From contig NZ_ATXK01000010.1 in the NCBI RefSeq assembly GCF_000421645.1, positions 62,001 to 126,000 of the forward strand: a stretch of DNA of 64,000 nucleotides, given 5' to 3'. Within the stretch, counting starts at the first letter, position 1; each line of letters starts with the position of its first letter. Below the pieces are notes generated by a model, which saw nothing but the letters and a program-made list of their open reading frames with translations, was not told the origin of the DNA and ran no database searches. A program made the position numbers and the translations under genes. Shown one piece after another: positions 51,701 through 59,280 of this stretch. Source of the stretch: Aurantimonas coralicida DSM 14790 (GTDB lineage Bacteria > Pseudomonadota > Alphaproteobacteria > Rhizobiales > Rhizobiaceae).

Positions 51701-52593
51701 TCGGCGGCCACAAGGTGTATCTGCGCACCGGCGAGTTCGATGACGGCCGCATCGGCGAGATCTTCATCGACATGCACAAGGAGGGCGCGGCCTTCCGGGC
51801 GATGATGAACAATTTCGCCATCGCCATCTCGCTGGGCCTGCAGTTCGGCGTGCCGCTGGACGAATATGTCGAGGCCTTCACCTTCACCCGCTTCGAGCCG
51901 GCGGGCATGGTGCAGGGCAACGAGGCGATCAAGAACGCCACGTCGATCCTCGACTACGTCTTCCGCGAGCTGGCGGTCTCCTATCTGGACCGGCACGATC
52001 TCGCCCATGTCCAGCCGGAGGATTTCGGCGCCTCGACCCTCGGTCGCGGTGTCGAGGGCGACAAGCCGCAGCCGCTGCCGGTCTCCCACGGCATGGTCCG
52101 CGGGCAGACGTCGAAATTCCGGCTGATCTCCTCGGCCGAGCCCCAGGGCAACGCAGCCAACGCCCCGGCCGGCACCAAGCCGGTGACCACGGCCGCGCGG
52201 ACGGCGGCCAACACCGCCGGCGGATCCCCTGCCCGCGTCACCGCTCGTCCGGCAACGGCTGCCGCCACGGCCACGGCTTTGTCGCCGACGGCGCTCGGCA
52301 CGCCGGCGGCCGCCTTCAAGCGCGATTACGAGCAGGCGCCGCTTGCCGATCCGGCCCCGACGTCGGACACGACGCCGGCCCAGGGCCTGTTCGATCAGCC
52401 GCTGGCCTATGAGGCGAGCGCGAAGGACACCGCCAATGTGGCGGCGGCACCGTCGACCGCCGAACGGCGCTCCATCGCCATGATGAAGGGCTACACCGGC
52501 GACAGCTGCACCGAATGCGGCAACTACTCGATGGTCCGCAATGGCACCTGCCTGAAATGCGACACCTGCGGCTCGACCAGCGGCTGCAGCTGA
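48709..52593 (+). CDS. nrdJ: Class II (B12-dependent) ribonucleotide reductase
   Basis: Reduces ribonucleotides to deoxyribonucleotides using adenosylcobalamin, independent of oxygen. The 1294-residue length is typical of the long alphaproteobacterial form. The redox cysteine is in HACFIQSV, and the catalytic Asn-x-Cys-x-Glu motif is visible in [12 protein letters not shown]. An Ala/Thr/Pro-rich linker follows near residues 1145-1250, then a C-terminal zinc-ribbon-like tail with CTECG and CLKCDTCG that likely re-reduces the active site. It stands alone, transcribed from a region with an NrdR-like box. Confidence 0.97.
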   Translation: MGMKIERRYTKAGESAYHSVEFRKATSEIKNPDGSVVFRLAGIDVPAQFSQVASDILAQKYFRKAGVPKALKKVEENDVPSFLWRSVADEEALAKLPEAERTGSEMDARQVFDRLAGTWTYWGWKGGYFASEEDAAAFKDELAYMLATQKVAPNSPQWFNTGLHWAYGIDGPGQGHYYVDYRTGELTRSTSSYEHPQPHACFIQSVADDLVNDGGIMDLWVREARLFKYGSGTGSNFSYLRGEGETLAGGGKSSGLMSFLKIGDRAAGAIKSGGTTRRAAKMVVVDIDHPDIENYISWKVREEEKVAALVTGSKTVSKHLKAILSACVNCEGPDGDCFEPMKNPALKRAVKDAKRAQVPENYVKRVIQFARQGYTDIEFPVYDTDWDSEAYLTVSGQNSNNSVSLKDDFLRAVEEDGTWDLIRRTDGKVAKTLKARELWDQIGYAAWASADPGLHYNTTMNDWHTCPAAGPIRASNPCSEYMFLDDTACNLASLNLIQFREEGLDGPEGIKRFDTDAFEHATRLWTVVLEISVMMAQFPSKEIARLSYDYRTLGLGFANIGGLLMTAGIPYDSDEGRAICGAIAALMTGVAYKTSAEMAGHLGAFPDYERNSEHMLRVMRNHGRAAHGIANGYEGLSVDPVPLDHASLPDKRLSARAKTAWTDAVELGKKNGYRNAQVSVIAPTGTIGLVMDCDTTGIEPDFALVKFKKLAGGGYFKIINRAAPEALRSLGYTEAQIAEMEAYAVGHGNLNQAPAINPGSLKAKGFTDEHIAALNAALGSAFDIKFVFNKWTLGEAFMKETLGVSDEQLADFAFELLPFLGFSKKDIDAANVHVCGAMTLEGAPHLKPEHLAVFDCATPCGRIGKRYLSVESHIRMMAAAQPFISGAISKTINMPNEATVEDCNAAYMLSWKLALKANALYRDGSKLSQPLNASLIADEDDEDEDAVEMATAALASATKPAQAAEVAERIVERIVEKVVRDREKLPNRRKGYTQKAIVGGHKVYLRTGEFDDGRIGEIFIDMHKEGAAFRAMMNNFAIAISLGLQFGVPLDEYVEAFTFTRFEPAGMVQGNEAIKNATSILDYVFRELAVSYLDRHDLAHVQPEDFGASTLGRGVEGDKPQPLPVSHGMVRGQTSKFRLISSAEPQGNAANAPAGTKPVTTAARTAANTAGGSPARVTARPATAAATATALSPTALGTPAAAFKRDYEQAPLADPAPTSDTTPAQGLFDQPLAYEASAKDTANVAAAPSTAERRSIAMMKGYTGDSCTECGNYSMVRNGTCLKCDTCGSTSGCS

Positions 52594-52723
52594 TCCGATC
52601 CGATAGATGTTGGGAATACCAAATTTGTGGAATCGGAAGCAAAGTTGTGAGCGCCTTCGACAAGGTAGGAACTGAAACCTAGGTTCGCGACGTCCTGAAA
52701 ACGACGCCAATAGAATGACTTAA

Positions 52724-52746
52724 CCTGCGCGGCACCGCCGCGCAGG
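52724..52746. repeat. Perfect 10-bp inverted repeat 3' of nrdJ
   Basis: CCTGCGCGGC, loop ACC, GCCGCGCAGG. A very stable hairpin in either strand's RNA. No T-run follows, so it may act in termination only with Rho or may be a leftover of a mobile-element end. Confidence 0.7.
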
Positions 52747-52861
52747 AATGCAAGCAGGAACAAACAGGGATCACGGAAGCGCTGTCGGGGGACCGGCGCC
52801 CTGATGCGTCACCGGATCTCGCTCAGCGTCGCATAGGTTCGCTCGTGATCGCATGAAGCCC

Positions 52862-52887
52862 GCTCACCCCGCCGCCGCGGGGTGAGC
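52862..52887. repeat. Perfect 11-bp inverted repeat before the istB remnant
   Basis: GCTCACCCCGC, loop CGCC, GCGGGGTGAGC. Again no T-run. It lies about 12 bp before the istB-like remnant and could mark an old element boundary. Confidence 0.7.
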
Positions 52888-52898
52888 AGTCGAGCATT

Positions 52899-53078
52899 AC
52901 CGTCGGAAAATCCGGTTCTTCTCGACCATCGAACTTGTCAACACGCTCGAACAGGAGAAGGCCAAGGGCAAGGCCGGCTAACTGTCCGAGACCCTTGCCC
53001 GTCTCAACCTCGTGATCCCCGACGAGATTGGATACCTGCCGGAAGTGCCTCCGAAGGCGCGCTGCTCTTCCATCTGCT
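52899..53078 (+). pseudogene. Remnant of IS21-family istB ATPase
   Basis: Translation gives RFFSTIELVNTLEQEKAKGK, then an in-frame TAA, then LSETLARLNLVIPDEIGYLP, a close match to the middle of IstB helper ATPases (typical DELGYLP Walker B). After that a frameshift continues as SEGALLFHLLS, the next conserved IstB segment. The 5' and 3' thirds and istA are missing. It ends directly against repeat copy A. This is a decayed piece of an insertion sequence, not a gene. Confidence 0.8.
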
Positions 53079-53082
53079 GAGC

Positions 53083-53158
53083 ATTCCGGTTCGGGCCGAA
53101 AGCCAACCGGCAGCTTTCTGGACGGTATGGCCGATAGCTGTCGTACCGCTCGCGACCC
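53083..53158. repeat. Direct repeat copy A
   Basis: A 76-bp sequence beginning ATTCCGGTTCGGGCCGAAAG, which recurs at 54184-54259 in the same orientation with 5 mismatches. The pair brackets the dehalogenase-like gene. Copy A lacks the 25-bp leader present in copy B. Confidence 0.88.
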
Positions 53159-53249
53159 GTTGCTGTCGACAGGGCAGACTTGCCTCGTACCCATAAGCGA
53201 ACGCGGCCCTAACTGTCACCGGATCATCTCAGAACGGGCGGGAGGCCGT

Positions 53250-54110
53250 ATGTTCGAAGGCTTCGAGCTGGAGCGGATCCAGCTTTCTAATGCGACACTA
53301 AGAGTTCGCATGGGTGGCAGTGGTCCGCCGCTCCTCTTGCTTCATGGTCATCCGCGCACCCATGCAACATGGCATCGGGTCGCCCCAGTCCTGTCCGATC
53401 GCTTCACGGTGGTTTGCCCCGATCTCCGTGGGTTTGGCCAATCCTCAAAGCCACGGGACACGCCCGATCATTCCGGCTCTTCCAAACGGGCCAAAGCACA
53501 AGACTGCGTGGAACTCATGCACCACCTAGGCTTTGATCACTTCGGGCTCGTCGGCCACGACCGAGGCTCCTACACGGCGTTCCGCACAGCAATGGACCAT
53601 CCCAACGTCGTCAGCCGTCTTGCGATCCTGGACGGCGTCCCCATTGCGGAAGCGCTCCATCGCTGCGACGCACGTTTTGCCACCGCCTGGTATCACTGGT
53701 TCTTCTTCGCGCAGCCCGAGAAGCCCGAACGCGCGATCCTGGCCGACCCGGACGCTTGGTATGGCGGGACTCCGACTGCTATGGGCGAACAAGCCTACGC
53801 GGACTTCCATGCAGCGATCCACGATCCTGCAACCGTTCACGGAATGATTGAGGACTACCGAGCTGGACTTGGTATTGACCGGGCTCATGACGAGGCCGAT
53901 CAGACGGCGGGCCGCAGGCTGGCCTGTCCGCTTCTGGTTCTCTGGTCAGCACGCGATGACCTCGAAGAACTTCACGGCGACATTTTGGGCATCTGGCGAG
54001 GTTGGGCCGACGACGTGATGGGTCGCAGCCTCGACTGCGGCCACCACATGGCCGAGGAAGCGCCGGAGGAACTGGCTGTCGAGTTGGGAGCGTTTTTCAG
54101 CCACACGTAG
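53250..54110 (+). CDS. Haloacetate/fluoroacetate dehalogenase-like alpha/beta hydrolase
   Basis: The 286-residue protein has the haloacetate dehalogenase layout: oxyanion loop HGHPRTH, nucleophile Asp104 in GHDRGSY, YHWFFFAQP (halide-binding His and Trp), the acid region EDYRAG, and the base histidine in CGHHMAEEAP. It would hydrolyse a carbon-halogen bond or an ester through an Asp ester intermediate. Of the two arginines that bind the carboxylate in characterised fluoroacetate dehalogenases, the first is kept (R105) but the second is Tyr108, so the natural substrate may differ. GGAGG lies just before the ATG at 53250. It is a lone gene between direct repeats A and B. Confidence 0.83.
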   Translation: MFEGFELERIQLSNATLRVRMGGSGPPLLLLHGHPRTHATWHRVAPVLSDRFTVVCPDLRGFGQSSKPRDTPDHSGSSKRAKAQDCVELMHHLGFDHFGLVGHDRGSYTAFRTAMDHPNVVSRLAILDGVPIAEALHRCDARFATAWYHWFFFAQPEKPERAILADPDAWYGGTPTAMGEQAYADFHAAIHDPATVHGMIEDYRAGLGIDRAHDEADQTAGRRLACPLLVLWSARDDLEELHGDILGIWRGWADDVMGRSLDCGHHMAEEAPEELAVELGAFFSHT

Positions 54111-54751
54111 CCGTGTCCGCTTTGGCTCTTTAGCGTCGTCAACCGGACTGGCAGCAGCCCACCCGGGTCGGAAATGATTTCCGATTCCGGTTCGGGCCGA
54201 AAGCCGACCGGCGGCTTTCTGGACGGTATGGCCTGTAGCTGTCGTACCGCTCACGACCCACGTCAGGCACTTAAGCTATCGCTGCAAAATCCCGATTGCT
54301 TTCATTTAATTCGGCCATCGTCATCTCGTTTGCGGTCTCCGGTGACATCCCAACAGCGGGGGCGACGTTACCGAATGCACCTAGGCTGATCAGGACGAGC
54401 GAACGGAGCATGCGGTCGATCAGAAGCCCTGACATATGTGCCGACAAGGGCTGGGAGCCCAAGCCCAAGAGTAGCAGATCGACTTGGTCATCCAGCCCGC
54501 CGTCGGCGGCAAACGAGGCTTTTTAGTTCAGAGGTGTAGGCTGTCATCCAGGCTAAGATAACCATGAGGATAGTTGGAATCCCCGGTGTCCGAACACGTG
54601 CCCGTGCGCATAAGGGAGCGGTTCCAGTCCAAGATCCTCGGGCAGCATAGCTGTAATGGCAACAGGCTCGTTATGCGGAATACATGGCACCCAAGGCTTC
54701 ATAACAGCCCTCCTATATTCAGCGCACGCCAGTCACATGTACGATCTGACA
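54111..54751. other. Intergenic region with repeat copy B
   Basis: 641 bp. The first 150 bp contain repeat copy B. A 65-codon open frame on the minus strand (54271-54468) starts MGLGSQPLSAHMSGLLID and is not recognised; an in-frame stop lies about 20 codons upstream of its ATG, so it may be a gene fragment. The rest has nothing I can support. Confidence 0.6.
54159..54259. repeat. Repeat copy B (25-bp leader plus 76-bp direct repeat)
   Basis: Starts CCACCCGGGTCGGAAATGAT and contains the inverted repeat CGGAAA-TGA-TTTCCG, then the 76-bp unit shared with copy A. The 25-bp leader is identical to copy D at 60765-60789 and differs by one base from copy C at 58261-58285. Confidence 0.88.
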
Positions 54752-56419
54752 TTACCGCAGTAGCTTCCCGATCTCAGCCGCTAGCTGCGCTTGGGTATAC
54801 GGCTTCCCGAGCCTCGGCAGCTCGATTTCAGAACCGGACGGCATCTCTGCGAATCCTGTGGCCAGAAGCATCGGCAGGCTTGGACGAAGCTCATGAACCG
54901 CACGGGCAAGCTGACCGCCGTTCATCCTCGGCATCGAAAAGTCCGTGATCATCAGGTCAAACTGCTCACCGGCGTTCAGAATCTCAAGCGCTTTCGCTCC
55001 AGAACCCGCCTCGACGACTTCGTGACCGAGATCTTCGAGCATGTCGACAGTGCTCATCAAAATCAGCGGATCGTCATCTACTATCAGGATCCGGGAACTG
55101 ACGGTCACCGCCGAAATTTCGAGATCTGGCTCGGCAGCCTGTACTTCGCCTGCGCCGGCGGCGACCGGAAGCCAGAGCTCCGCACGCGTCCCTATGCCAA
55201 CCGTGCTTGTCAGCCGCAGCGATCCCCCGAGTTGTTCGGCAAGACCCTGAATCATCGACAGCCCGAGACCGGTTCCCTTGCCGACGCCCTTTGTTGAATA
55301 GAAAGGCTCGGTCGCCCGCTTCAGCGTCTCCTCGCTCATACCAGAGCCAGTATCGGAGACTGAAAGTCGCACGTAGGTGCCCGATGGCAGCACCATCGCT
55401 TCGAACGTATCCGGCACGTCCACCTCGATCGTTAGGCTGCCGCCGTCCGGCATTGCATCACGTGCATTCACTGCGAGATTGAGCAGAGCCAGCTCGAGCT
55501 GATTGCCGTCGACGAAAGCCAGAGGCATGCCTTCTGGAAGTACGACATGCTGCTCGATTGTCGAGCCGAGAGATCGGTCCAAGAGGTCCGCCATTCCCCT
55601 CACGAGCTCGGAGAGGTTCGTCGGAGCGAGGGTGAGCTCCTGCCTTCTCGCGAATGCCAGAAGTCTCTGGGTGAGTGCGGCGCCACGCTGCGCGCCCTTC
55701 ACAGCTCCGTCGACCAAGCGTTCAGCCTTCGCATCGAGCGTCATATGACGATGCAGAAGTTCGAGGTTTCCCAGGACCGCCATGAGCAAATTGTTGAAGT
55801 CGTGCGCGATGCCGCCCGTAAGCTGACCGATCATCTCCATCTTCTGCGCCTGCCTCAGAAGAATTTCCGTCCGCTCCCGCTGCTCAACCTCCATCACCAG
55901 TTTTTCGTGAGCCAACTGCATTTCCGCCGTCCGCTCGGCGACACGCGTCTCCAAAGTCTCGTTTGCCTGCCTGAGCTGATCGTCGCGCTCGTGCAATTCG
56001 ACGATACGGGCACGAGCCTCGAACTGCCTTTCACGACTTCTCGAAGCGGTCTTCGCAAGACTGATGAACGTCGAGGGATGGAATGGACGCTCGAGGAAAG
56101 TCACGTTCCGCAGAAGTTCGGCAAGCTGCGTCGTCGCAGGATTTCGCTGCGAACTTTCCGAACGCCGCGTCAGAATGATGAAGGGGTAGTCCGACCACGC
56201 ATTCTGTGTAGTAAGGCGGTCGTGCAATGGCTTGAGATCGACGCCCCGAAAGGATTCCTCGGTCACGATCGCGAAGCCGCTGCCGTCGCCGATCCGGCAG
56301 ATCAGTTCCTGGCAGCTCTCACATACGACCGGCTGAAGGCCGACATCCTCTATGATTCGCGCGGCAATGGCAGCGTCCCTGCCGCCGGGCGACAAGATGA
56401 GGGCAATCAGTGCCGACAT
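54752..56419 (-). CDS. Hybrid histidine kinase / response regulator with N-terminal pseudo-receiver
   Basis: A 555-residue soluble signalling protein. Residues 1-120 look like a receiver fold in which the expected phospho-acceptor position reads FAIVTEESF, so it is probably a pseudo-receiver. A coiled coil (about 135-190) leads to the HisKA motif GGIAHDFNNLL, then the ATPase domain with NAVNARDAMP-like NLAVNARDAMPDGG and DTGSGM. A C-terminal receiver carries the acceptor Asp in LMITDFSMPRMNG. There is no membrane segment. It begins 2 bp after the KaiC-like gene, so they form one operon and probably one pathway. Confidence 0.92.
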   Translation of the reverse strand: MSALIALILSPGGRDAAIAARIIEDVGLQPVVCESCQELICRIGDGSGFAIVTEESFRGVDLKPLHDRLTTQNAWSDYPFIILTRRSESSQRNPATTQLAELLRNVTFLERPFHPSTFISLAKTASRSRERQFEARARIVELHERDDQLRQANETLETRVAERTAEMQLAHEKLVMEVEQRERTEILLRQAQKMEMIGQLTGGIAHDFNNLLMAVLGNLELLHRHMTLDAKAERLVDGAVKGAQRGAALTQRLLAFARRQELTLAPTNLSELVRGMADLLDRSLGSTIEQHVVLPEGMPLAFVDGNQLELALLNLAVNARDAMPDGGSLTIEVDVPDTFEAMVLPSGTYVRLSVSDTGSGMSEETLKRATEPFYSTKGVGKGTGLGLSMIQGLAEQLGGSLRLTSTVGIGTRAELWLPVAAGAGEVQAAEPDLEISAVTVSSRILIVDDDPLILMSTVDMLEDLGHEVVEAGSGAKALEILNAGEQFDLMITDFSMPRMNGGQLARAVHELRPSLPMLLATGFAEMPSGSEIELPRLGKPYTQAQLAAEIGKLLR

Positions 56420-56421
56420 CC

Positions 56422-57921
56422 CTACAGCATGCCCTCTGGAACAGACCTCGGTCCGCCTTCCGAGGTGCCGATGAAAGTAGGTACACCGCGAAGCACGCCT
56501 TGGAACTCCTTCAGCGGCTGTCCGAGGACCAGGCCAGTCACTCCGATCTTGTACTCACGGATGGTATCCTCATGTAGACCCGTTCTCTTCTTGATTACGG
56601 AGACCGCCCGACGGACATTGCCGAGAGCTTCAAAATATCGGAGTAGGATGACGGTGTCCGCGATGTACGTCAGATCTACAGGGGACTTCATGTCGCCGAC
56701 GAGACCATGCTGCGCGACCGTCAGGAAGGTGGTTGCCCCACGCCGGTTCAGGTATTGGAGCAACTCGTGGATGTGCAGCGTCAGGGAACCTTCAGCCGGC
56801 ATCGCTGCTTGATATCCGTTGAGGCTGTCAATGACGACGGTTTTTGCATTCGAACTGTCGACGCGATCCCGGACACGGTGAGCAAATTCGCCAGGGGAAA
56901 GCTCTGCCGCATCGACCTGCTCGATCAGCAGCAGCCCTGCATCCCTCATCGCCTCGAGGTCCATCCCCAAGGCCTTCGTCCGGTCGAACAACAGGCCGAG
57001 CTCTTCATCGAAGATGAACATCGCCACCCTCTCGCCTCTCGCGACGGCCGCGACGGCGAACTGGAAGCAGAAGGTGCTCTTTCCGGTACCGGCAGGGCCG
57101 AGGACCAATGTGCTAGAACCCTGCTCTAGCCCGCCGCCGACCAACGCGTCGAGTTCCGCAATCCCGCTCGTCAACTGCGTCCGGGTAAAAGGAATACGGT
57201 GCTCGGACGCGACAAGCCGTGGAAATACCTGCACGCCGCCATTCTTGATGACCATGTCGTGGTAGCCTCCACGAAAAGACTGACCGCGATACTTCATGAC
57301 GCGAAGCCTTCGGCGTTCCGAACCGTATTCTGGCGCAAGTTCCTCCAGTTTGATCACGCCATGCGCAATCGAATGGACAGTCTTGTCCATCGTGTCAGTC
57401 GTAAGGTCGTCAAGCAGGAGGACGGTGACGTTCTTCGTGGCGAAGAAATGCTTCAGTGCCAAGATCTGCCGGCGGTAGCGAAGTGAACTCTGTGCGAGCA
57501 GGCGTATCTCGGAAAGGCTGTCGAGGACGACACGGGAAGGCTGGATGCGCTCGAAGGCGTCGAAGATTGCCTTCGTCGTCTCGCCCAACTCCAGGTCCGA
57601 AGAATACAAAAGGCTCTGCTGGGAATCCGGATCTAACAGGCTTTCGGGAGGGACGAGCTCGCTTACCTCGATCGTATCGCCGAGGTCCCAGCCATGCGAT
57701 CTCGCGCCGGCCCGCAGTTCCTTCTCCGTCTCCGACAGTGTGATGTAGAGGCCCCTCTCACCGATCTCAGCACCGCTCATGAGGAAGCTGAGAGCAATAG
57801 TGGTCTTACCGGTGCCAGGACTGCCTTCCATCAGGAAGACGTGGCCGGGAGCCAAGCCACCGACGAGGATGTCGTCAAGACCCGCTACGCCCGTCTTCGC
57901 TTTGATAACTGCAGTTTCCAT
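56422..57921 (-). CDS. Double-domain KaiC-like RecA-superfamily ATPase
   Basis: The 499-residue protein has two KaiC-type RecA domains. Walker A motifs are GSPGTGKTT near residue 33 and GPAGTGKST in the second half. Catalytic glutamates follow in LSETEKE and in FDEELG. The segment aligned with the KaiC autophosphorylation site reads SPVDLTYIADTVILL, so the Ser431-Thr432 pair would be Thr-Tyr. No kaiA or kaiB is present. The start METAVIKAK has GGAG nearby; the frame runs 15 codons further. It is first in an operon with the hybrid kinase. A signalling ATPase role is likely; a clock role is not shown. Confidence 0.9.
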   Translation of the reverse strand: METAVIKAKTGVAGLDDILVGGLAPGHVFLMEGSPGTGKTTIALSFLMSGAEIGERGLYITLSETEKELRAGARSHGWDLGDTIEVSELVPPESLLDPDSQQSLLYSSDLELGETTKAIFDAFERIQPSRVVLDSLSEIRLLAQSSLRYRRQILALKHFFATKNVTVLLLDDLTTDTMDKTVHSIAHGVIKLEELAPEYGSERRRLRVMKYRGQSFRGGYHDMVIKNGGVQVFPRLVASEHRIPFTRTQLTSGIAELDALVGGGLEQGSSTLVLGPAGTGKSTFCFQFAVAAVARGERVAMFIFDEELGLLFDRTKALGMDLEAMRDAGLLLIEQVDAAELSPGEFAHRVRDRVDSSNAKTVVIDSLNGYQAAMPAEGSLTLHIHELLQYLNRRGATTFLTVAQHGLVGDMKSPVDLTYIADTVILLRYFEALGNVRRAVSVIKKRTGLHEDTIREYKIGVTGLVLGQPLKEFQGVLRGVPTFIGTSEGGPRSVPEGML

Positions 57922-58460
57922 AAGAGCTCCATGCAGGGTATGGGCAATGCAGTTTCCAATCCGCATGGTTGATCGGTAGCCGCAGCTACGGATGCTGGCA
58001 ATCGGTAAACCTGCGATGAAGCGAACTTGGACGCAAATCGACCGCGGGCTTCATATGTCGCGTGCAAGGCGGCCATTTCGTAACCGGGAGACGGTGTTCG
58101 CTACACGCTCGACGGCACAATCTGATCACGATCCGTCATCTCCGATGATCACCAATAATCGTCAGGGGCCTCACTTGGCAAAATGCCGCCTGATCAGAAC
58201 AGCTTGAACGTGCAACTGGCAGGTTGAGACTATACCGGCCGCATAGCGTACGGATGGCTTCCACCCGGGTCGGAAATGAATTCCGAATCCGGGTCATGGT
58301 GGCGAATGAACCTCCTTCGCATCCGATGGCGGGGATCGGCGCGGCGGTGACTTGACTTTGACGGCCGCCCTGGCTGAATGCCGGAATGGGGATTGCGATC
58401 ACCCCACGAGGCCCCGGCCGAAGCATCGCGTCCACTCATCCATTCATGGAAGGACGCGTC
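57922..58460. other. Divergent intergenic region with repeat copy C
   Basis: 539 bp between the KaiC-like gene and the ChrB-like gene, reading apart. It includes repeat copy C at 58261-58295 and must hold both promoters. No coding region is supported. Confidence 0.65.
58261..58295. repeat. Repeat copy C
   Basis: CCACCCGGGTCGGAAATGAA and the following bases match the leader of copy B with one mismatch in 25. The match fades after about 35 bp, so the 76-bp unit is absent. Confidence 0.85.
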
Positions 58461-59279
58461 ATGGCTTCTACGATCGCCATCACACACGCCAAGCTTGCAC
58501 GCCTCGTCGGCACCCCGAAATGTCCGTTCGTCGTCGATGTGCGGACGGAGGAAGACTTCGCCGCCGACCCGCGGCTGGTGCCGGGCGCGGTGCGCAGGGA
58601 TCATGCGACGGTCGCGACCTGGGCGGCGGACTTTCGCGCCAGAGCGGTCGTCGTTGTCTGCCATGCCGGCGCCAAGCTCAGCCACGGCGTCGCCGCCTGG
58701 CTGCGCCATGAAGGTGTCGCCGCCGAAGCGCTGGAGGGTGGCCACGAAGCCTGGTCTTCTGCGGGCCTGCCGGTCGTGCCGGAAGCCTCGCTTCCCCGTC
58801 GGGACGGCCAGGGTCGGACCGTCTGGGTCACCCGGGCCCGGCCGAAGGTTGACCGGATCGCCTGTCCCTGGCTGATCCGACGCTTCGTCGATCCGTTCGC
58901 GGTGTTCCTATTCGTCCAGCCATCCGAGGTCCAGGCGGTCGGCGAGCGCTTCGGGGCCGCGCCGTTCGACGTCGAGAACGTCTTCTGGAGCCACCGCGGG
59001 GAGCGCTGCACGTTCGACACGATGGTCGAGGAGCTCGATCTCGCGACGCCGCCGCTGCTCCGGCTTGCGACCCTGGTTCGCGGTGCCGACACCGCCCGAC
59101 CGGACCTCGCCCCGGAAGCAGCCGGATTGCTAGCTGCATCGCTCGGCCTTTCGCGGATGTACGCGAACGACCTCGAGCAACTGGAGGCCGGACTGCTCCT
59201 CTACGACGCGTTTTACCGCTGGTGCCGCGACGCGACGGACGAGACGCACAACTGGCCCGTTCGGAAGGCAGGATTGTGA
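58461..59279 (+). CDS. Rhodanese-ChrB fusion, chromate resistance protein
   Basis: The 272-residue protein joins a rhodanese domain (residues about 1-105, active cysteine in VVCHAGAKLSHG) to a ChrB C-terminal domain (from WVTRARPKVDRIACPWLIRRF to the end, PF09828 type). ChrB-type proteins act with the ChrA efflux pump in chromate resistance, some as sensors. The ATG at 58461 is used since AAGGA lies seven bases before it; the frame opens further back at 58386. The stop TGA is one base before the chrA ATG. Confidence 0.88.
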   Translation: MASTIAITHAKLARLVGTPKCPFVVDVRTEEDFAADPRLVPGAVRRDHATVATWAADFRARAVVVVCHAGAKLSHGVAAWLRHEGVAAEALEGGHEAWSSAGLPVVPEASLPRRDGQGRTVWVTRARPKVDRIACPWLIRRFVDPFAVFLFVQPSEVQAVGERFGAAPFDVENVFWSHRGERCTFDTMVEELDLATPPLLRLATLVRGADTARPDLAPEAAGLLAASLGLSRMYANDLEQLEAGLLLYDAFYRWCRDATDETHNWPVRKAGL

Positions 59280-59280
59280 G

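Larger units (their letters stand above)
52594..53249. other. Junction between nrdJ and the accessory region
   Basis: 656 bp without an intact gene. It holds two strong hairpins just after nrdJ, then an istB remnant, then repeat copy A. Base composition turns less GC-rich just after nrdJ. No other coding signal is supported. Confidence 0.7.

Noticed and set aside
48235-52710. An unbroken 1491-codon open frame on the strand opposite nrdJ
   Set aside because: It mirrors the nrdJ coding frame. In GC-rich genes the opposite-strand frame that pairs third positions is often free of stops. It has no family motifs, and nrdJ itself is unmistakable.
53083-54259. Repeats A and B as terminal inverted repeats of a transposon
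   Set aside because: They are in direct, not inverted, orientation, and no transposase is present between them.
54271-54468. A 65-codon minus-strand frame as a gene
   Set aside because: No convincing ribosome-binding site or known family, and a stop codon lies a short way upstream in the same frame; it may be a fragment.
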